This document shows, one piece after another, positions 52,170 through 60,728 of a stretch of 64,000 nt of DNA. The first letter of the stretch is position 1, and each line of letters begins with the position of its first letter. The DNA is from Arthrobacter_J sp038199985 (lineage in GTDB: Bacteria > Actinomycetota > Actinomycetes > Actinomycetales > Micrococcaceae). The notes beneath the pieces are model-generated. The model was not told the DNA's origin and ran no database searches. It saw nothing but the letters and a program-made list of their open reading frames with translations. The position numbers and the translations under genes were made by a program. The stretch lies in NCBI GenBank assembly GCA_038199985.1, contig JBBPYK010000013.1, forward strand, positions 43,322 through 107,321. Reading direction: 5' to 3'.

Positions 52170-53084
52170 GTGAGCAGTCAGCAGAACCACCCCCTCCCAT
52201 CTGCAGGGTTGCGGCTGCTCGCCGTGCATGCGCACCCGGACGACGAATCGAGCAAGGGGGCCGCGATGATGTCCAGCTATGTGGCGGCCGGTGCCGAGGT
52301 CATGGTCGCCACCTGCACTGGAGGCGAGCGCGGCGACATCCTTAACTCCGCGATGCTCTCCGTACCCCACGCGCACTGGGACCTGTCTGGACTGCGCAGA
52401 ATCGAGATGGCCGACGCCGCCCGTGAACTAGGAGTGCAGCATCGCTGGCTCGGCTTCACCGATTCGGGTTTGCCGGAGGGGGACCCGCTGCCGGATTTGC
52501 CGTGGGGGTGTTTCGCTCTCCAGCCGCTTGACCGGGCTACTGCACCGCTGGTCCGCCTCATTCGGGAGTTCCAGCCGCACGTGATCATCAGCTATGACGA
52601 GAACGGCGGTTACCCGCACCCGGATCACATCATGGCCCACAAGGTGACGGTAGAGGCGTATCACGCAGCAGGCGACGCCGAGAGGTACCCGGGCATCGGC
52701 AAGCCCTGGGCGCCGTCGAAGCTCTACTACGACCGCGCTTTCAACCCCGAGCGGTTCAAAGCGCTGCACTTTGCACTCGAGGAATCCGGAATCAAATCGC
52801 CGTTCGCGGAGCGCATCGCGGCTTGGTTGGAAGAAGACGCGGAGGGACACACGCCACCACCGCCCCTGCACCCGACAACAACACAGATCGAGTGCGGCGA
52901 CTTCTTTGAGAACCGTGAGCGGGCCCTGCTGGCGCACCGCACACAGATTGAGCCGGGCGGTTTCTTCTTCGCCGCCACGAACGATATGCAACGCAAGGCG
53001 TGGCCTTGGGAGGACTATTCACTCATCGATTCGCGGGTCGAAACGACGATGCCTGAAACGGACCTCTTTGCGGGCATACGATAG
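52170..53084 (+). CDS. mca: Mycothiol S-conjugate amidase
   Basis: A 304-residue zinc amidase of the LmbE family that cuts mycothiol-toxin conjugates, releasing a mercapturic acid for export. Zinc ligands are in HAHPDDESSKGA and PHPDHIMAHK. The region ERGDILNSAML and the C-terminal SLIDSRVETTMPETDLFAGI are typical of Mca. It is distinguished from the deacetylase MshB by its length and neighbourhood rather than by a decisive residue. It starts at GTG 52170 behind GGAG and is divergent from the DUF4307 gene. Confidence 0.87.
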   Translation: MSSQQNHPLPSAGLRLLAVHAHPDDESSKGAAMMSSYVAAGAEVMVATCTGGERGDILNSAMLSVPHAHWDLSGLRRIEMADAARELGVQHRWLGFTDSGLPEGDPLPDLPWGCFALQPLDRATAPLVRLIREFQPHVIISYDENGGYPHPDHIMAHKVTVEAYHAAGDAERYPGIGKPWAPSKLYYDRAFNPERFKALHFALEESGIKSPFAERIAAWLEEDAEGHTPPPPLHPTTTQIECGDFFENRERALLAHRTQIEPGGFFFAATNDMQRKAWPWEDYSLIDSRVETTMPETDLFAGIR

Positions 53085-53144
53085 AGGCACGGGTCCAACC
53101 ACCCCGCGTCTGAGGCCAGACACCACTCCCGAAAGAGACATACC

Positions 53145-53486
53145 TTGGGATTCGCCCTTCACCTGCTGCTGACCGCCACTCCTCCTCCCGGAGGGGACCT
53201 GCGAGAGGGCTTGAACGCTGATCAGGTCACCCCTGGTCTGACGGGATTCATCGCGACGTTCGCCATCGTCGCCGTCGTCATTCTGCTGATTCTGGACATG
53301 ACCAGGCGTATCCGGCGCGTCCGGTACCGAAGTGCTCAGGAGGCCAACGACGGATACCCGGTTGAATACGGGGATGAGGAAGCTGGCGCTACGGCTATGC
53401 CAGTGGAAGGGAACCAGCCCGACGACGACGGCGGGATGCCCCCGCAGCGGGGCGTGCCGGACCCAAATTCGGATCCGAAGGGTTAG
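53145..53486 (+). CDS. Small single-pass membrane protein
   Basis: A 113-residue protein of unknown function. A short N-terminal hydrophobic part (FALHLLLTATPPPGGD) is followed by one strong membrane segment (GFIATFAIVAVVILLILDMTRR), a basic stop-transfer RRIRRVR, and an acidic, Gly/Pro-rich tail. Position between mca and the YyaL-like gene is shared with other actinobacteria as far as I recall. It starts at TTG 53145 and has no recognisable domain. Confidence 0.65.
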   Translation: MGFALHLLLTATPPPGGDLREGLNADQVTPGLTGFIATFAIVAVVILLILDMTRRIRRVRYRSAQEANDGYPVEYGDEEAGATAMPVEGNQPDDDGGMPPQRGVPDPNSDPKG

Positions 53487-53490
53487 GGCC

Positions 53491-55563
53491 ATGGGCGGCA
53501 GGCTCAGTAGCGAAGCCTCGGCTTACCTGCGTCAGCACGCCCATAATCCGGTGGACTGGTGGCCATTTGGGGATGCTGCTTTTGAACAAGCCCGGCTGCG
53601 GGATGTGCCGGTATTCGTGTCCGTCGGCTACGCAGCCTGCCACTGGTGTCATGTCATGGCGCATGAATCGTTCGAGAACGAGGACCTTGCCGGATACCTG
53701 AACGAACACTTTGTCAGTATCAAGGTGGACCGCGAAGAGCGCCCGGACGTCGATGCTGTCTACATGGCGGCAACTCAGGCCATGACCGGTCAGGGTGGCT
53801 GGCCGATGTCGGTCTTTACCTTCCCGGACGGCCGCGCATTCTATGCCGGTACCTATTATCCACCGGAGCCCAGGCACGGAAGTCCGTCCTTCAGACAGGT
53901 CCTCGAAGCTGTCAACGAAGCGTGGTCGAACCGCCGCGATCAGGTTGAGGCCAGTGCTGAAGGACTCGCCGGCAATCTTGGCGAGGCGCAGCAACGGAAC
54001 CGTGCTTTGCTTCTGACGCCGCCGGGAACGGTGCTCCCGTCCCGGCAGTGGGCGGACGCTGCGGTGGAAAGACTGTTGAAGCAGGAAGACCACTCCCACG
54101 GGGGCTTCGGCGACGCCCCTAAGTTCCCGCCGTCGACCGTTCTGCCCTTCCTCCAGAAGTTTGTCGCAGAGCGCTTATCGGGGCCTACGGAGCTCATGGA
54201 AGCGGCTTCCGGACTCGTAGACCGCACCCTTGAATCAATGGCTGTTAGTGGTCTCTACGATCAGGTGGAGGGTGGATTTTCGCGCTACACGGTTGATGCG
54301 GCCTGGGCTGTTCCGCACTTCGAGAAGATGCTCTACGACAATGTTCAACTGATCCGCAGCTACGCCTGGTGGTCTGCGTCAGCTGGCTCACACGAACATC
54401 GACGGCTGGCTGCTGACGTCGTCCGCAGGAGTGCAGGCTGGATGATTCGCAGGCTGGGGGTGCCCGGTGGCGCTTTTGCCTCGTCACTGGATGCCGACAC
54501 GCTGATGGATGGACACGCCGTGGAGGGTGGCACTTACACGTGGACGTCGGAACAGCTCAACGAGATACTGGGAGCCGTCGACGGCCGCGCTGCCGCAGAA
54601 CTGTTTGATCTCAGTACCGGCCGGATGGAGACGGGTGCATCCACGTTGCATCCCGGTCGCTTGTGGAATGCGGACGAGAGAGCTCTCTGGGATCGGGTGC
54701 GGCCTGCCCTGCAACGTGCACGGGACAGTCGTCCGCAGCCGACGCGGGATGACAAGGTAGTGGCCGGATGGAATGGTCTGGCCGTTGCGGCATTGGCGGA
54801 CGCCGGTGTCCTTCTCAATGACCAAGAGCTGCTCGCTGCGGCCACGCGAAGTGCAGAATATCTGATCGACGTTCACTGCCACGACGGCACGTGGTTCCGG
54901 GTGTCACACAACGGCGAAGCTCAGGGCATCGAGGGCATGCTTGAAGACTATGCAGGCGTCGCGGAGGGTTACTTCGCGTTGTACGCAGCCACGGGGGAAG
55001 GGCGTTGGTACCGCGAGGCGAAGCAACTGGTCCACTCAGCCGGTCAGAAGTTCATGATCGACGGCGTGTTGCAGGACAGTGCTGTCATTAGCCCGCAACT
55101 CGCGCGGGCACAAGCTACGGAATCAGTTGCAGACCCGCTGGATGGCCCCTCACCCAGCGGCACGGCTCTCTATGCTGGCGTACTTGCCACCTATGCCGCG
55201 TACTCGGGTTCGGAGCCGGACCGGCAGAGGGCCGAGGACCTGGTTCGACACGCCATGATTCTCGGTGACCGGGTGCCACGCGCTGTGGGTTCCGCTCTTG
55301 GGGTTGCGCACACCCTGTTCTACGGGCCGGGGGAACTGGCCGTCGTCGGACAAAAGCCGAATCAGGTTGCAGCAGTTGCCCGTAGTGCGCGAAAGATTGC
55401 CGGTTCAGGATTGATAACAGCCCTCGGCGACGGGAGCGACGGAGAAACACCGCTATTGGCCGGTCGCTCCTTCGGGGACGGGCTGCAGGCCTATCTCTGC
55501 CGCAACATGGCGTGCGGCATGCCGGTATCCACGGAGGAGGAGCTCGTGAGGCTGTTGAGTTGA
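53491..55563 (+). CDS. Thioredoxin-domain protein of the YyaL/SPATA20 family
   Basis: A 690-residue cytoplasmic protein. An N-terminal thioredoxin-like domain (LRQHAHNPVDWWPFGDAAFEQA, then YAACHWCHVMAHESFENED) has the CHWC motif. A long alpha/alpha six-barrel follows, related to N-acylglucosamine 2-epimerases (YDQVEGGFSRYTVDAAWAVPHFEKMLYDNVQLI, then DDKVVAGWNGLAVAAL). The function is unknown. The open frame extends to 53332, but the family begins at MGGRLSSEAS, so ATG 53491 is used, four bases after the preceding gene. Confidence 0.92.
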   Translation: MGGRLSSEASAYLRQHAHNPVDWWPFGDAAFEQARLRDVPVFVSVGYAACHWCHVMAHESFENEDLAGYLNEHFVSIKVDREERPDVDAVYMAATQAMTGQGGWPMSVFTFPDGRAFYAGTYYPPEPRHGSPSFRQVLEAVNEAWSNRRDQVEASAEGLAGNLGEAQQRNRALLLTPPGTVLPSRQWADAAVERLLKQEDHSHGGFGDAPKFPPSTVLPFLQKFVAERLSGPTELMEAASGLVDRTLESMAVSGLYDQVEGGFSRYTVDAAWAVPHFEKMLYDNVQLIRSYAWWSASAGSHEHRRLAADVVRRSAGWMIRRLGVPGGAFASSLDADTLMDGHAVEGGTYTWTSEQLNEILGAVDGRAAAELFDLSTGRMETGASTLHPGRLWNADERALWDRVRPALQRARDSRPQPTRDDKVVAGWNGLAVAALADAGVLLNDQELLAAATRSAEYLIDVHCHDGTWFRVSHNGEAQGIEGMLEDYAGVAEGYFALYAATGEGRWYREAKQLVHSAGQKFMIDGVLQDSAVISPQLARAQATESVADPLDGPSPSGTALYAGVLATYAAYSGSEPDRQRAEDLVRHAMILGDRVPRAVGSALGVAHTLFYGPGELAVVGQKPNQVAAVARSARKIAGSGLITALGDGSDGETPLLAGRSFGDGLQAYLCRNMACGMPVSTEEELVRLLS

Positions 55564-55567
55564 GCCC

Positions 55568-56224
55568 TTATTGCGAGTGGTTCAGCACTGCGATCATGAT
55601 CGCAATGTAGTGGGCTGCGAAAGCCGCCACGGTGAACGCGTGGAACAGTTCGTGGAAGCCAAAGGCCGTGGCACTGAAGTTTGGTCTTTTCAGGGCGTAG
55701 AAAACTGCGCCCGCGATGTAGAGGGCGCCGCCAACACAAATCAGTATGGCAGCGGAGGGGCTCGCAGCGAAAAAGTCCGGAATATAGAACAGTGCGCCTA
55801 GGCCCAGAACAATGTAAATAGGTACGTACAGCCAGCGGGGAGCGTGCAGCCACAGCAGCCTGAAGGCAACACCGGCTATGGCTCCGCTCCAGATGAGCCA
55901 GAGCAAAAGAACAGCCTTGGGTCGGTCCAGCAGAGCCCAAGCCAGTGGAGTGTAAGACCCGGCAATCACCAGCATGATGTTGGTGTGATCCAGCCGTTTC
56001 AAGATGACTTTGGTTTTGGCTGACCAGTTGCCACGGTGATAAACAGCGCTGATGCCGAATAGAAGCAGCCCCGTGATGGCATAGATCGCGGACGTGATTT
56101 TGGCTGCCGGTGTAGGCGCGAGCACGACGAGGACTATGCCTGCTGCCAAGGCCAATGGTGCGGCAACGGCATGAATCCAGCCGCGCCAGGTGGGCTTACC
56201 CTCGAGAACTTCCGCCACTTTCAT
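55568..56224 (-). CDS. Hemolysin III family (PAQR-like) membrane protein
   Basis: About 218 residues from ATG 56224. It has seven membrane segments with the conserved KPTWRGWIHAVAAPLAL start, FGISAVYHRGNW, LDHTNIMLVIAGSYTP and HELFHAFTVAAFAAHYIA. The conserved histidines suggest a metal-dependent hydrolase fold, as in the PAQR superfamily, rather than a true hemolysin. A GTG at 56248 would add eight residues. It is divergent from the isoprenyl transferase gene. Confidence 0.9.
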   Translation of the reverse strand: MKVAEVLEGKPTWRGWIHAVAAPLALAAGIVLVVLAPTPAAKITSAIYAITGLLLFGISAVYHRGNWSAKTKVILKRLDHTNIMLVIAGSYTPLAWALLDRPKAVLLLWLIWSGAIAGVAFRLLWLHAPRWLYVPIYIVLGLGALFYIPDFFAASPSAAILICVGGALYIAGAVFYALKRPNFSATAFGFHELFHAFTVAAFAAHYIAIMIAVLNHSQ

Positions 56225-56352
56225 GAATAAAGCGTAAACTACGGCCACCTAAGTTACCAACGGGTAACAAGCACGAAGAGGTATCGGAACCCGGGATTGA
56301 CCAGACGAAAAGGTACGGTAGGAAACGACAGCATTCGACTCGTGAAGGACAG

Positions 56353-57126
56353 GTGATCCGCGCTATGCAACTGCCCGGGATCGTCTATGACTTTTACGAG
56401 CGAAAGCTGCTGTGCGCTCTAGACCGGGACGCCATACCCGGACACGTCGGGGTCATGGTGGACGGAAATCGCCGTTGGGCACGCGCGTTCAATGCCCCAA
56501 CCCGGCACGGACACCAAGCCGGTGCAGAGAAAATTCATGAATTCCTTCTCTGGTGCCAGGAACTGGGCATCAAAGTTGTGACGCTTTATATGCTCTCAAC
56601 AGACAACATGAGCCGTTCAGCCGAGGAACTCGACGAACTGATGGGCATCATCGCCCAGACGCTGGATCGGCTAGACCAGAATGAAAAAGTCAGCGTTCAC
56701 GCCATGGGTGCTCCCGAGCTCTTGCCGGATTACCTCGCTGAACGCCTCTGCAGACTCGCAGCAAAATCTGGCGGAACCGAACCACTTCACGTTAATGTCG
56801 CCGTTGGCTACGGGGGACGCCGAGAAATCGTGGATGCCGTCCGTGAACTGTTGAACGACAAGCTCGACGCCGACACAGACATTCGAGATGTCGCCAACAC
56901 GCTCTCCGTTGATGACATTTCGCAATACCTCTACACCCGTGGGCAACCAGACCCGGACCTGGTCATCCGTACGTCCGGCGAGCAACGCCTGTCAGGATTC
57001 CTCATGTGGCAGAGCGCGTACAGCGAGTTCTATTTCTGCGAAGCGCTATGGCCCGCTTTCCGCAAGGTCGATTTTCTCCGTGCACTCAGGGACTATGCCG
57101 GACGCCAGCGGCGCTTCGGTTCCTGA
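56353..57126 (+). CDS. uppS: Isoprenyl transferase (cis-prenyl transferase)
   Basis: A 257-residue enzyme that condenses isopentenyl diphosphates onto an allylic primer in the cis configuration, supplying polyprenyl carriers for envelope synthesis. GHVGVMVDGNRRWARAFNAP holds the catalytic Asp and Asn. YMLSTDNMSRSAEELDELMGI and RTSGEQRLSGFLMWQSAYSEFYF complete the active site. Actinobacteria often carry two paralogues that make different chain lengths, and which one this is cannot be decided. GTG 56353 and ATG 56365 are both possible starts. Confidence 0.93.
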   Translation: MIRAMQLPGIVYDFYERKLLCALDRDAIPGHVGVMVDGNRRWARAFNAPTRHGHQAGAEKIHEFLLWCQELGIKVVTLYMLSTDNMSRSAEELDELMGIIAQTLDRLDQNEKVSVHAMGAPELLPDYLAERLCRLAAKSGGTEPLHVNVAVGYGGRREIVDAVRELLNDKLDADTDIRDVANTLSVDDISQYLYTRGQPDPDLVIRTSGEQRLSGFLMWQSAYSEFYFCEALWPAFRKVDFLRALRDYAGRQRRFGS

Positions 57127-57301
57127 CCGGCGTCGTTCATCTCCGGTTCACCCGGACTTCGCGACGCTTTCAGGTAACGACACAGCTCGAACAGCCCTTA
57201 CCTGTTGCCTCCAGGCGTAGTCTCAAAGCATCACGTCACAACTACATATAGCCCGGAAAATTCCCAATAACTCGGGGCAGAGTCCCCGGACTGGAGTCAC
57301 A

Positions 57302-58612
57302 GTGGCCGTTGCAGAGCAGACCCGCACCAGAAGCTACGTCATCGACACTTCGGTGTTGATCTCGGACCCCCGGGCCATCACCCGCTTTGCCGAACACGAG
57401 GTGATCCTGCCCGTAGTCGTCATTTCGGAACTTGAAGCCAAACGCAATGACCCGGACCTGGGATACTTTGCCCGCAAGGCACTGAGGCTCCTCGATGAGC
57501 TTCGAGTCCGCCACAACGGACTCAGCACCCCTATCCCGCTGGGGGACATGGGCGGCACTCTCAGAGTCGAACTGAACCACGTTTCAACAGAGGTGCTGCC
57601 AGTCGGCTTCCGCGGTAGCGACAATGACTCCCGCATCCTTGCCGTCGCGAAAAACCTGGCGGACGAAGGCCGCAACGTTACCGTGGTCTCGAAGGACCTC
57701 CCCATGCGCATCAAGGCTTCCGCCATGGGTCTGCAGGCGGATGAGTACCGCAACGAGCTCGTCAAGGACTCCGGCTGGACCGGCATCAGTGAACTGGACG
57801 TTGCGGACGACGACGTCAACGTCCTCTACACCCACGAGCCAGTCTTCATCCCGGCAGCCGCCGAGCTACCGGTCAATACCGGCCTCGTCATGCTGTCCAC
57901 CCGCGGCTCCGCCCTGGGCAGGGTAGGCGCCGATAAACAGGTTCGGCTGGTCAAGGGAGACAGAGACGTGTTTGGACTGCACGGACGATCCGCGGAGCAA
58001 CGCTTGGCCATCGATCTACTGATGGACTCCGAGGTGGGAATCGTTTCCCTCGGTGGGCGCGCTGGAACGGGCAAGTCCGCGCTGGCCCTGTGTGCAGGAC
58101 TTGAAGCAGTGTTGGAGCGCAAAGAACACCGCAAAGTGGTGGTCTTCAGACCGCTGTACGCGGTTGGCGGCCAGGAGCTCGGCTACTTGCCTGGCTCTGA
58201 GTCCGAGAAAATGAACCCGTGGGCGCAAGCCGTCTTCGACACGTTGGGCGCACTCGTGTCACAGGAGGTCGTGGAAGAAGTCATGGACCGCGGAATGCTG
58301 GAAGTTCTTCCCCTCACTCATATTCGGGGGCGTTCCCTGCATGACTCTTTTGTCATCGTGGACGAAGCGCAGTCACTGGAAAAGAACGTTCTGTTGACCG
58401 TGCTCTCCCGTATCGGGCAGAACTCGAAAGTGGTCCTCACCCACGATGTCGCGCAGCGCGATAACCTCCGCGTGGGTCGGCACGATGGCATCGCCGCCGT
58501 CGTCGAAACGCTCAAAGGCCACCCGCTGTTCGGCCACATCACCCTGACACGTTCGGAGCGCTCGCCGATTGCCGCGCTCGTCACGGAGCTCCTGGAAGAA
58601 GCGGAGGTCTAG
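57302..58612 (+). CDS. PIN-PhoH fusion protein (PhoH2 type)
   Basis: A 436-residue protein with an N-terminal PIN nuclease domain and a C-terminal PhoH ATPase domain. Acidic PIN residues are in YVIDTSVLISDP, FRGSDNDSRILAVA and the central DLGYFARKAL region. The ATPase has Walker A GRAGTGKSALAL and Walker B FVIVDEAQSL, plus TLTRSERSPIAALV near the end. PhoH2 proteins in mycobacteria and others unwind and cut RNA. In mycobacteria a small antitoxin-like gene (phoAT) precedes it. I see no clear counterpart in the 175 bases upstream. GTG 57302 follows TGGAG. Confidence 0.93.
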   Translation: MAVAEQTRTRSYVIDTSVLISDPRAITRFAEHEVILPVVVISELEAKRNDPDLGYFARKALRLLDELRVRHNGLSTPIPLGDMGGTLRVELNHVSTEVLPVGFRGSDNDSRILAVAKNLADEGRNVTVVSKDLPMRIKASAMGLQADEYRNELVKDSGWTGISELDVADDDVNVLYTHEPVFIPAAAELPVNTGLVMLSTRGSALGRVGADKQVRLVKGDRDVFGLHGRSAEQRLAIDLLMDSEVGIVSLGGRAGTGKSALALCAGLEAVLERKEHRKVVVFRPLYAVGGQELGYLPGSESEKMNPWAQAVFDTLGALVSQEVVEEVMDRGMLEVLPLTHIRGRSLHDSFVIVDEAQSLEKNVLLTVLSRIGQNSKVVLTHDVAQRDNLRVGRHDGIAAVVETLKGHPLFGHITLTRSERSPIAALVTELLEEAEV

Positions 58613-58698
58613 GCTCGTCCGCTAGACGGCCTCGCCCCGGCCCACTTGGCCCGTCCCGCCCCACGCCCCACGCCAAACGGCCGAGGTCGGGGCTTACT

Positions 58699-58732
58699 GC
58701 CGAGGTCACCCGTTGTAATGGGTGACCTCGGC
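58699..58732. terminator. Hairpin between convergent PIN-PhoH and acetyltransferase genes
   Basis: A perfect 13-bp stem pairs GCCGAGGTCACCC (58699-58711) with 58720-58732 around an eight-base loop. It touches the end of the convergent acetyltransferase gene and probably acts on both strands. Confidence 0.7.
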
Positions 58733-58733
58733 G

Positions 58734-59420
58734 CTACGGGGTGACTTCGGTCGGGAAAGGGGCCGGGGCTGAAGGCAACTCAAGAAAGCGTGCGACGGCG
58801 TCGTGCCCGTCAACGCCCAACGACCAGTCGGGCCGGTGAAACGTTTGAGGGGTCAGGTGGAGCCGCTGCATATCCACGGCTTCACCCTGCCGTGCCTCTG
58901 CGCGATGAACGCCGTTGGGAGCGTACCCGAGTGACGCGGAGACCCCCAGCGACGCAGCATTCCACATAGCTGCATCTGACTCGGCGGCCTCAGCATGCAG
59001 GTAGTCAAAGGCATAGATGGCGACGGCGGCCCTCATCTCCCGGCCCAGCCCCCGGCCCTGGACGGATTGCTTCAGCCACGACCCCGTGGAAACAGTGCGC
59101 AGGGCAGGGAAACTTTTGGCACTCATGTCTTGACAGCCCACGAATTCGCCCTCGCACCAGATACCCAGAGTGATGGCCCATTCCCCAGGCCGCGACAGCA
59201 GCCGGGTACGCCACACATGTTCGGCGGTGTTGCGTCCCAGCTCTTCGGCCGGTGCATCGGTCCAGGGGAAGGTGAAAGGCATGGTTTCAGGAGGGTGAAT
59301 CCCGGACAGTGCGGCGTCTACATAGCGTGGAATGTCCTCGTCCCGCAACGGGCGTAGTTCCAGACGCGGGGTGGACAGTCGAAGGGCAAAGAGTGGCCAA
59401 ATACTGGTGAGGGACGTCAT
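58734..59420 (-). CDS. GNAT family N-acetyltransferase (RimJ/RimL type)
   Basis: About 228 residues. ALRLSTPRLELRPLRDEDIPRYVDAAL is the typical beginning of RimJ/RimL-like acetyltransferases. The acetyl-CoA loop is LKQSVQGRGLGREMRAAV (QGRGLG matches Q/R-x-x-G-x-G/A). AMWNAASLGVSASLGYAPNG is the conserved C-terminal part. The substrate is unknown. I favour ATG 59420 over GTG 59429 because of a TAAGCT box just upstream. Confidence 0.88.
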   Translation of the reverse strand: MTSLTSIWPLFALRLSTPRLELRPLRDEDIPRYVDAALSGIHPPETMPFTFPWTDAPAEELGRNTAEHVWRTRLLSRPGEWAITLGIWCEGEFVGCQDMSAKSFPALRTVSTGSWLKQSVQGRGLGREMRAAVAIYAFDYLHAEAAESDAAMWNAASLGVSASLGYAPNGVHRAEARQGEAVDMQRLHLTPQTFHRPDWSLGVDGHDAVARFLELPSAPAPFPTEVTP

Positions 59421-59481
59421 GATATCCACAGCTTAGTGGGATCAAAGCTGACGCGATGCCACCGTGCAGTACCGTAATTCT

Positions 59482-59997
59482 ATGACCACGCTGCTGGGGG
59501 ACTACCTGGTCAACCATGTCCCCGCCTTCCTCCTGTTGAGCACTGCGCTGTTGTACTTCGTGGTGATGGGCGTTCGTCTGAGCATCGTTGATATCCGCGA
59601 GCATAGGCTCCCTAACAAGATCGTCTTTCCCTCGTATGTGATCGGCGCTGTGCTGCTCGCTGTCACCGCGGTTGCCGCGGGAGACTGGTTCCGGCTGCTA
59701 CCAACGCTCGCTGGTGCCGGGGTCCTATGGGTTTCCTACTTCACACTGCGGGTCATCTATCCGGCGGGCATGGGATATGGGGACGTGAAGCTTGCCGGCG
59801 TGCTGGGGCTCTACCTGGGTTACTGCAGTTGGGGCCACCTATTGTGGGGGAGCTTCGCGGCGTTCCTTCTGGGAGGCCTGTGGGGTGTGATCATATTGCT
59901 GACTCGGCGCGGTGACCGCAAAACCGATATGCCCTTTGGGCCGTTCATGATCGTAGGCGCAGCGGCGTCCATGGTCCTGCTGCCCGCCATGGGCTAG
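59482..59997 (+). CDS. A24 family prepilin peptidase
   Basis: About 171 residues with five or six membrane segments. The two active-site aspartates are in VDIREHRLPNKIV and GMGYGDVKLAGVLG, the pattern of type IV prepilin peptidases. It lacks the N-terminal methyltransferase domain of PilD and is of the CpaA/TadV length. No pilus or type II secretion genes are nearby. TACCGT ends six bases before ATG 59482 with no ribosome-binding site, indicating a leaderless start. Confidence 0.9.
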   Translation: MTTLLGDYLVNHVPAFLLLSTALLYFVVMGVRLSIVDIREHRLPNKIVFPSYVIGAVLLAVTAVAAGDWFRLLPTLAGAGVLWVSYFTLRVIYPAGMGYGDVKLAGVLGLYLGYCSWGHLLWGSFAAFLLGGLWGVIILLTRRGDRKTDMPFGPFMIVGAAASMVLLPAMG

Positions 59998-60015
59998 CCC
60001 GATGCCTGCCCCAGC

Positions 60016-60294
60016 ATGTACTGGCCACCACCGTTGGTGCGCAACGGGTCTTGCAGACCGCTGGCCGAAGATCAACGCGTAACCCTGAATTTCCTTTTGC
60101 AGGGAATACAAGAAAAACGGGGCTGGGAACTGGTGGTGCAGATCCCAGCCCCACCACCTAAGCGAGATATAAGACCCCACGAACCGCAGGAAGCGACTAG
60201 GGACCACGACGCCGCCGAAAGTGAGCTCGACGACCCATTGCATTGGTCACGCGATGAGTGGCTTCTGATGTTCATGCGAGGTACCTCATCATGA
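60016..60294 (+). CDS. Possible small protein of unknown function
   Basis: An open frame of 92 codons after the prepilin peptidase. The second half is acidic and hydrophilic and ends PLHWSRDEWLLMFMRGTSS, which looks more protein-like than the first half. No ribosome-binding site is visible. A hairpin (GGGGCTGGGA 60119-60128 with TCCCAGCCCC 60143-60152) lies inside it and could instead be a terminator for the upstream gene. Coding status is doubtful. Confidence 0.3.
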   Translation: MYWPPPLVRNGSCRPLAEDQRVTLNFLLQGIQEKRGWELVVQIPAPPPKRDIRPHEPQEATRDHDAAESELDDPLHWSRDEWLLMFMRGTSS

Positions 60295-60301
60295 GGCTTG
60301 C

Positions 60302-60532
60302 CGTAGTCTGCCGTGGGCGCCGCCTCATGACCACGGCCAGCTGCCGTCCTTCCAGACCGGCGATCCCGTGGAAAAGAGCTTCATCTACTGGATCTACGGA
60401 CACCGGCGCCTGGGTTACCTCGGTGTGGGCAAGAACCATGCCTGGATCCAGGCCCGCATTGCCGGATTGAACCTCAAACGACTGGCCACACTCGGTCTGA
60501 ACCACGAGAACGGGATTAGGAGGCTTGCCTGA
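60302..60532 (+). pseudogene. C-terminal remnant of a DDE transposase
   Basis: A 76-codon stretch ending at TGA 60530-60532. It contains WIYGHRRLGYLGVGKNHAWIQ and RIAGLNLKRLATLGLNHENG, the kind of C-terminal end found in IS5- or IS1182-type transposases (a conserved NLKRL helix). The upstream part of the gene, including the catalytic acidic residues, is missing, so it is dead. It marks the change from core chromosome to accessory DNA. Confidence 0.65.
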
Positions 60533-60728
60533 CAGGCACCCCGGCATCCGGGCCCGACCCAAACACCCCCACGACCCTCGCCAACGACCTGCAAAGGGCC
60601 GGAGACCGAAAATCGGGCCAAGAATAAATCCACCCATGACCCAGGAATGGCCGGCCTGGGCACCAAAAGCACCCGAACCAGCCACCCACATAGCGCTTAG
60701 TTCAGCACAGTCCTAGCGATGATGAAAT
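60533..60728. other. Intergenic stretch after the transposase remnant
   Basis: I see no gene here. The first 100 bases are C- and A-rich and may belong to the non-coding end of the old insertion sequence. The terminal inverted repeats could not be recognised. The 3' end of the adjacent minus-strand gene begins at 60729. Confidence 0.4.

Noticed and set aside
53332..53490. N-terminal extension of the YyaL-like frame
   Set aside because: It overlaps the small membrane protein gene in another frame; homology starts at ATG 53491.
57127..57301. Antitoxin gene before the PIN-PhoH gene
   Set aside because: No frame in this stretch has a ribosome site and a plausible small protein; the frames that cross it are shadows of the upstream gene.
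60119..60152. Hairpin after the prepilin peptidase as a certain terminator
   Set aside because: It is over 120 bases from the gene, lies inside a possible small frame, and has no T tract, so I only mention it with that frame.
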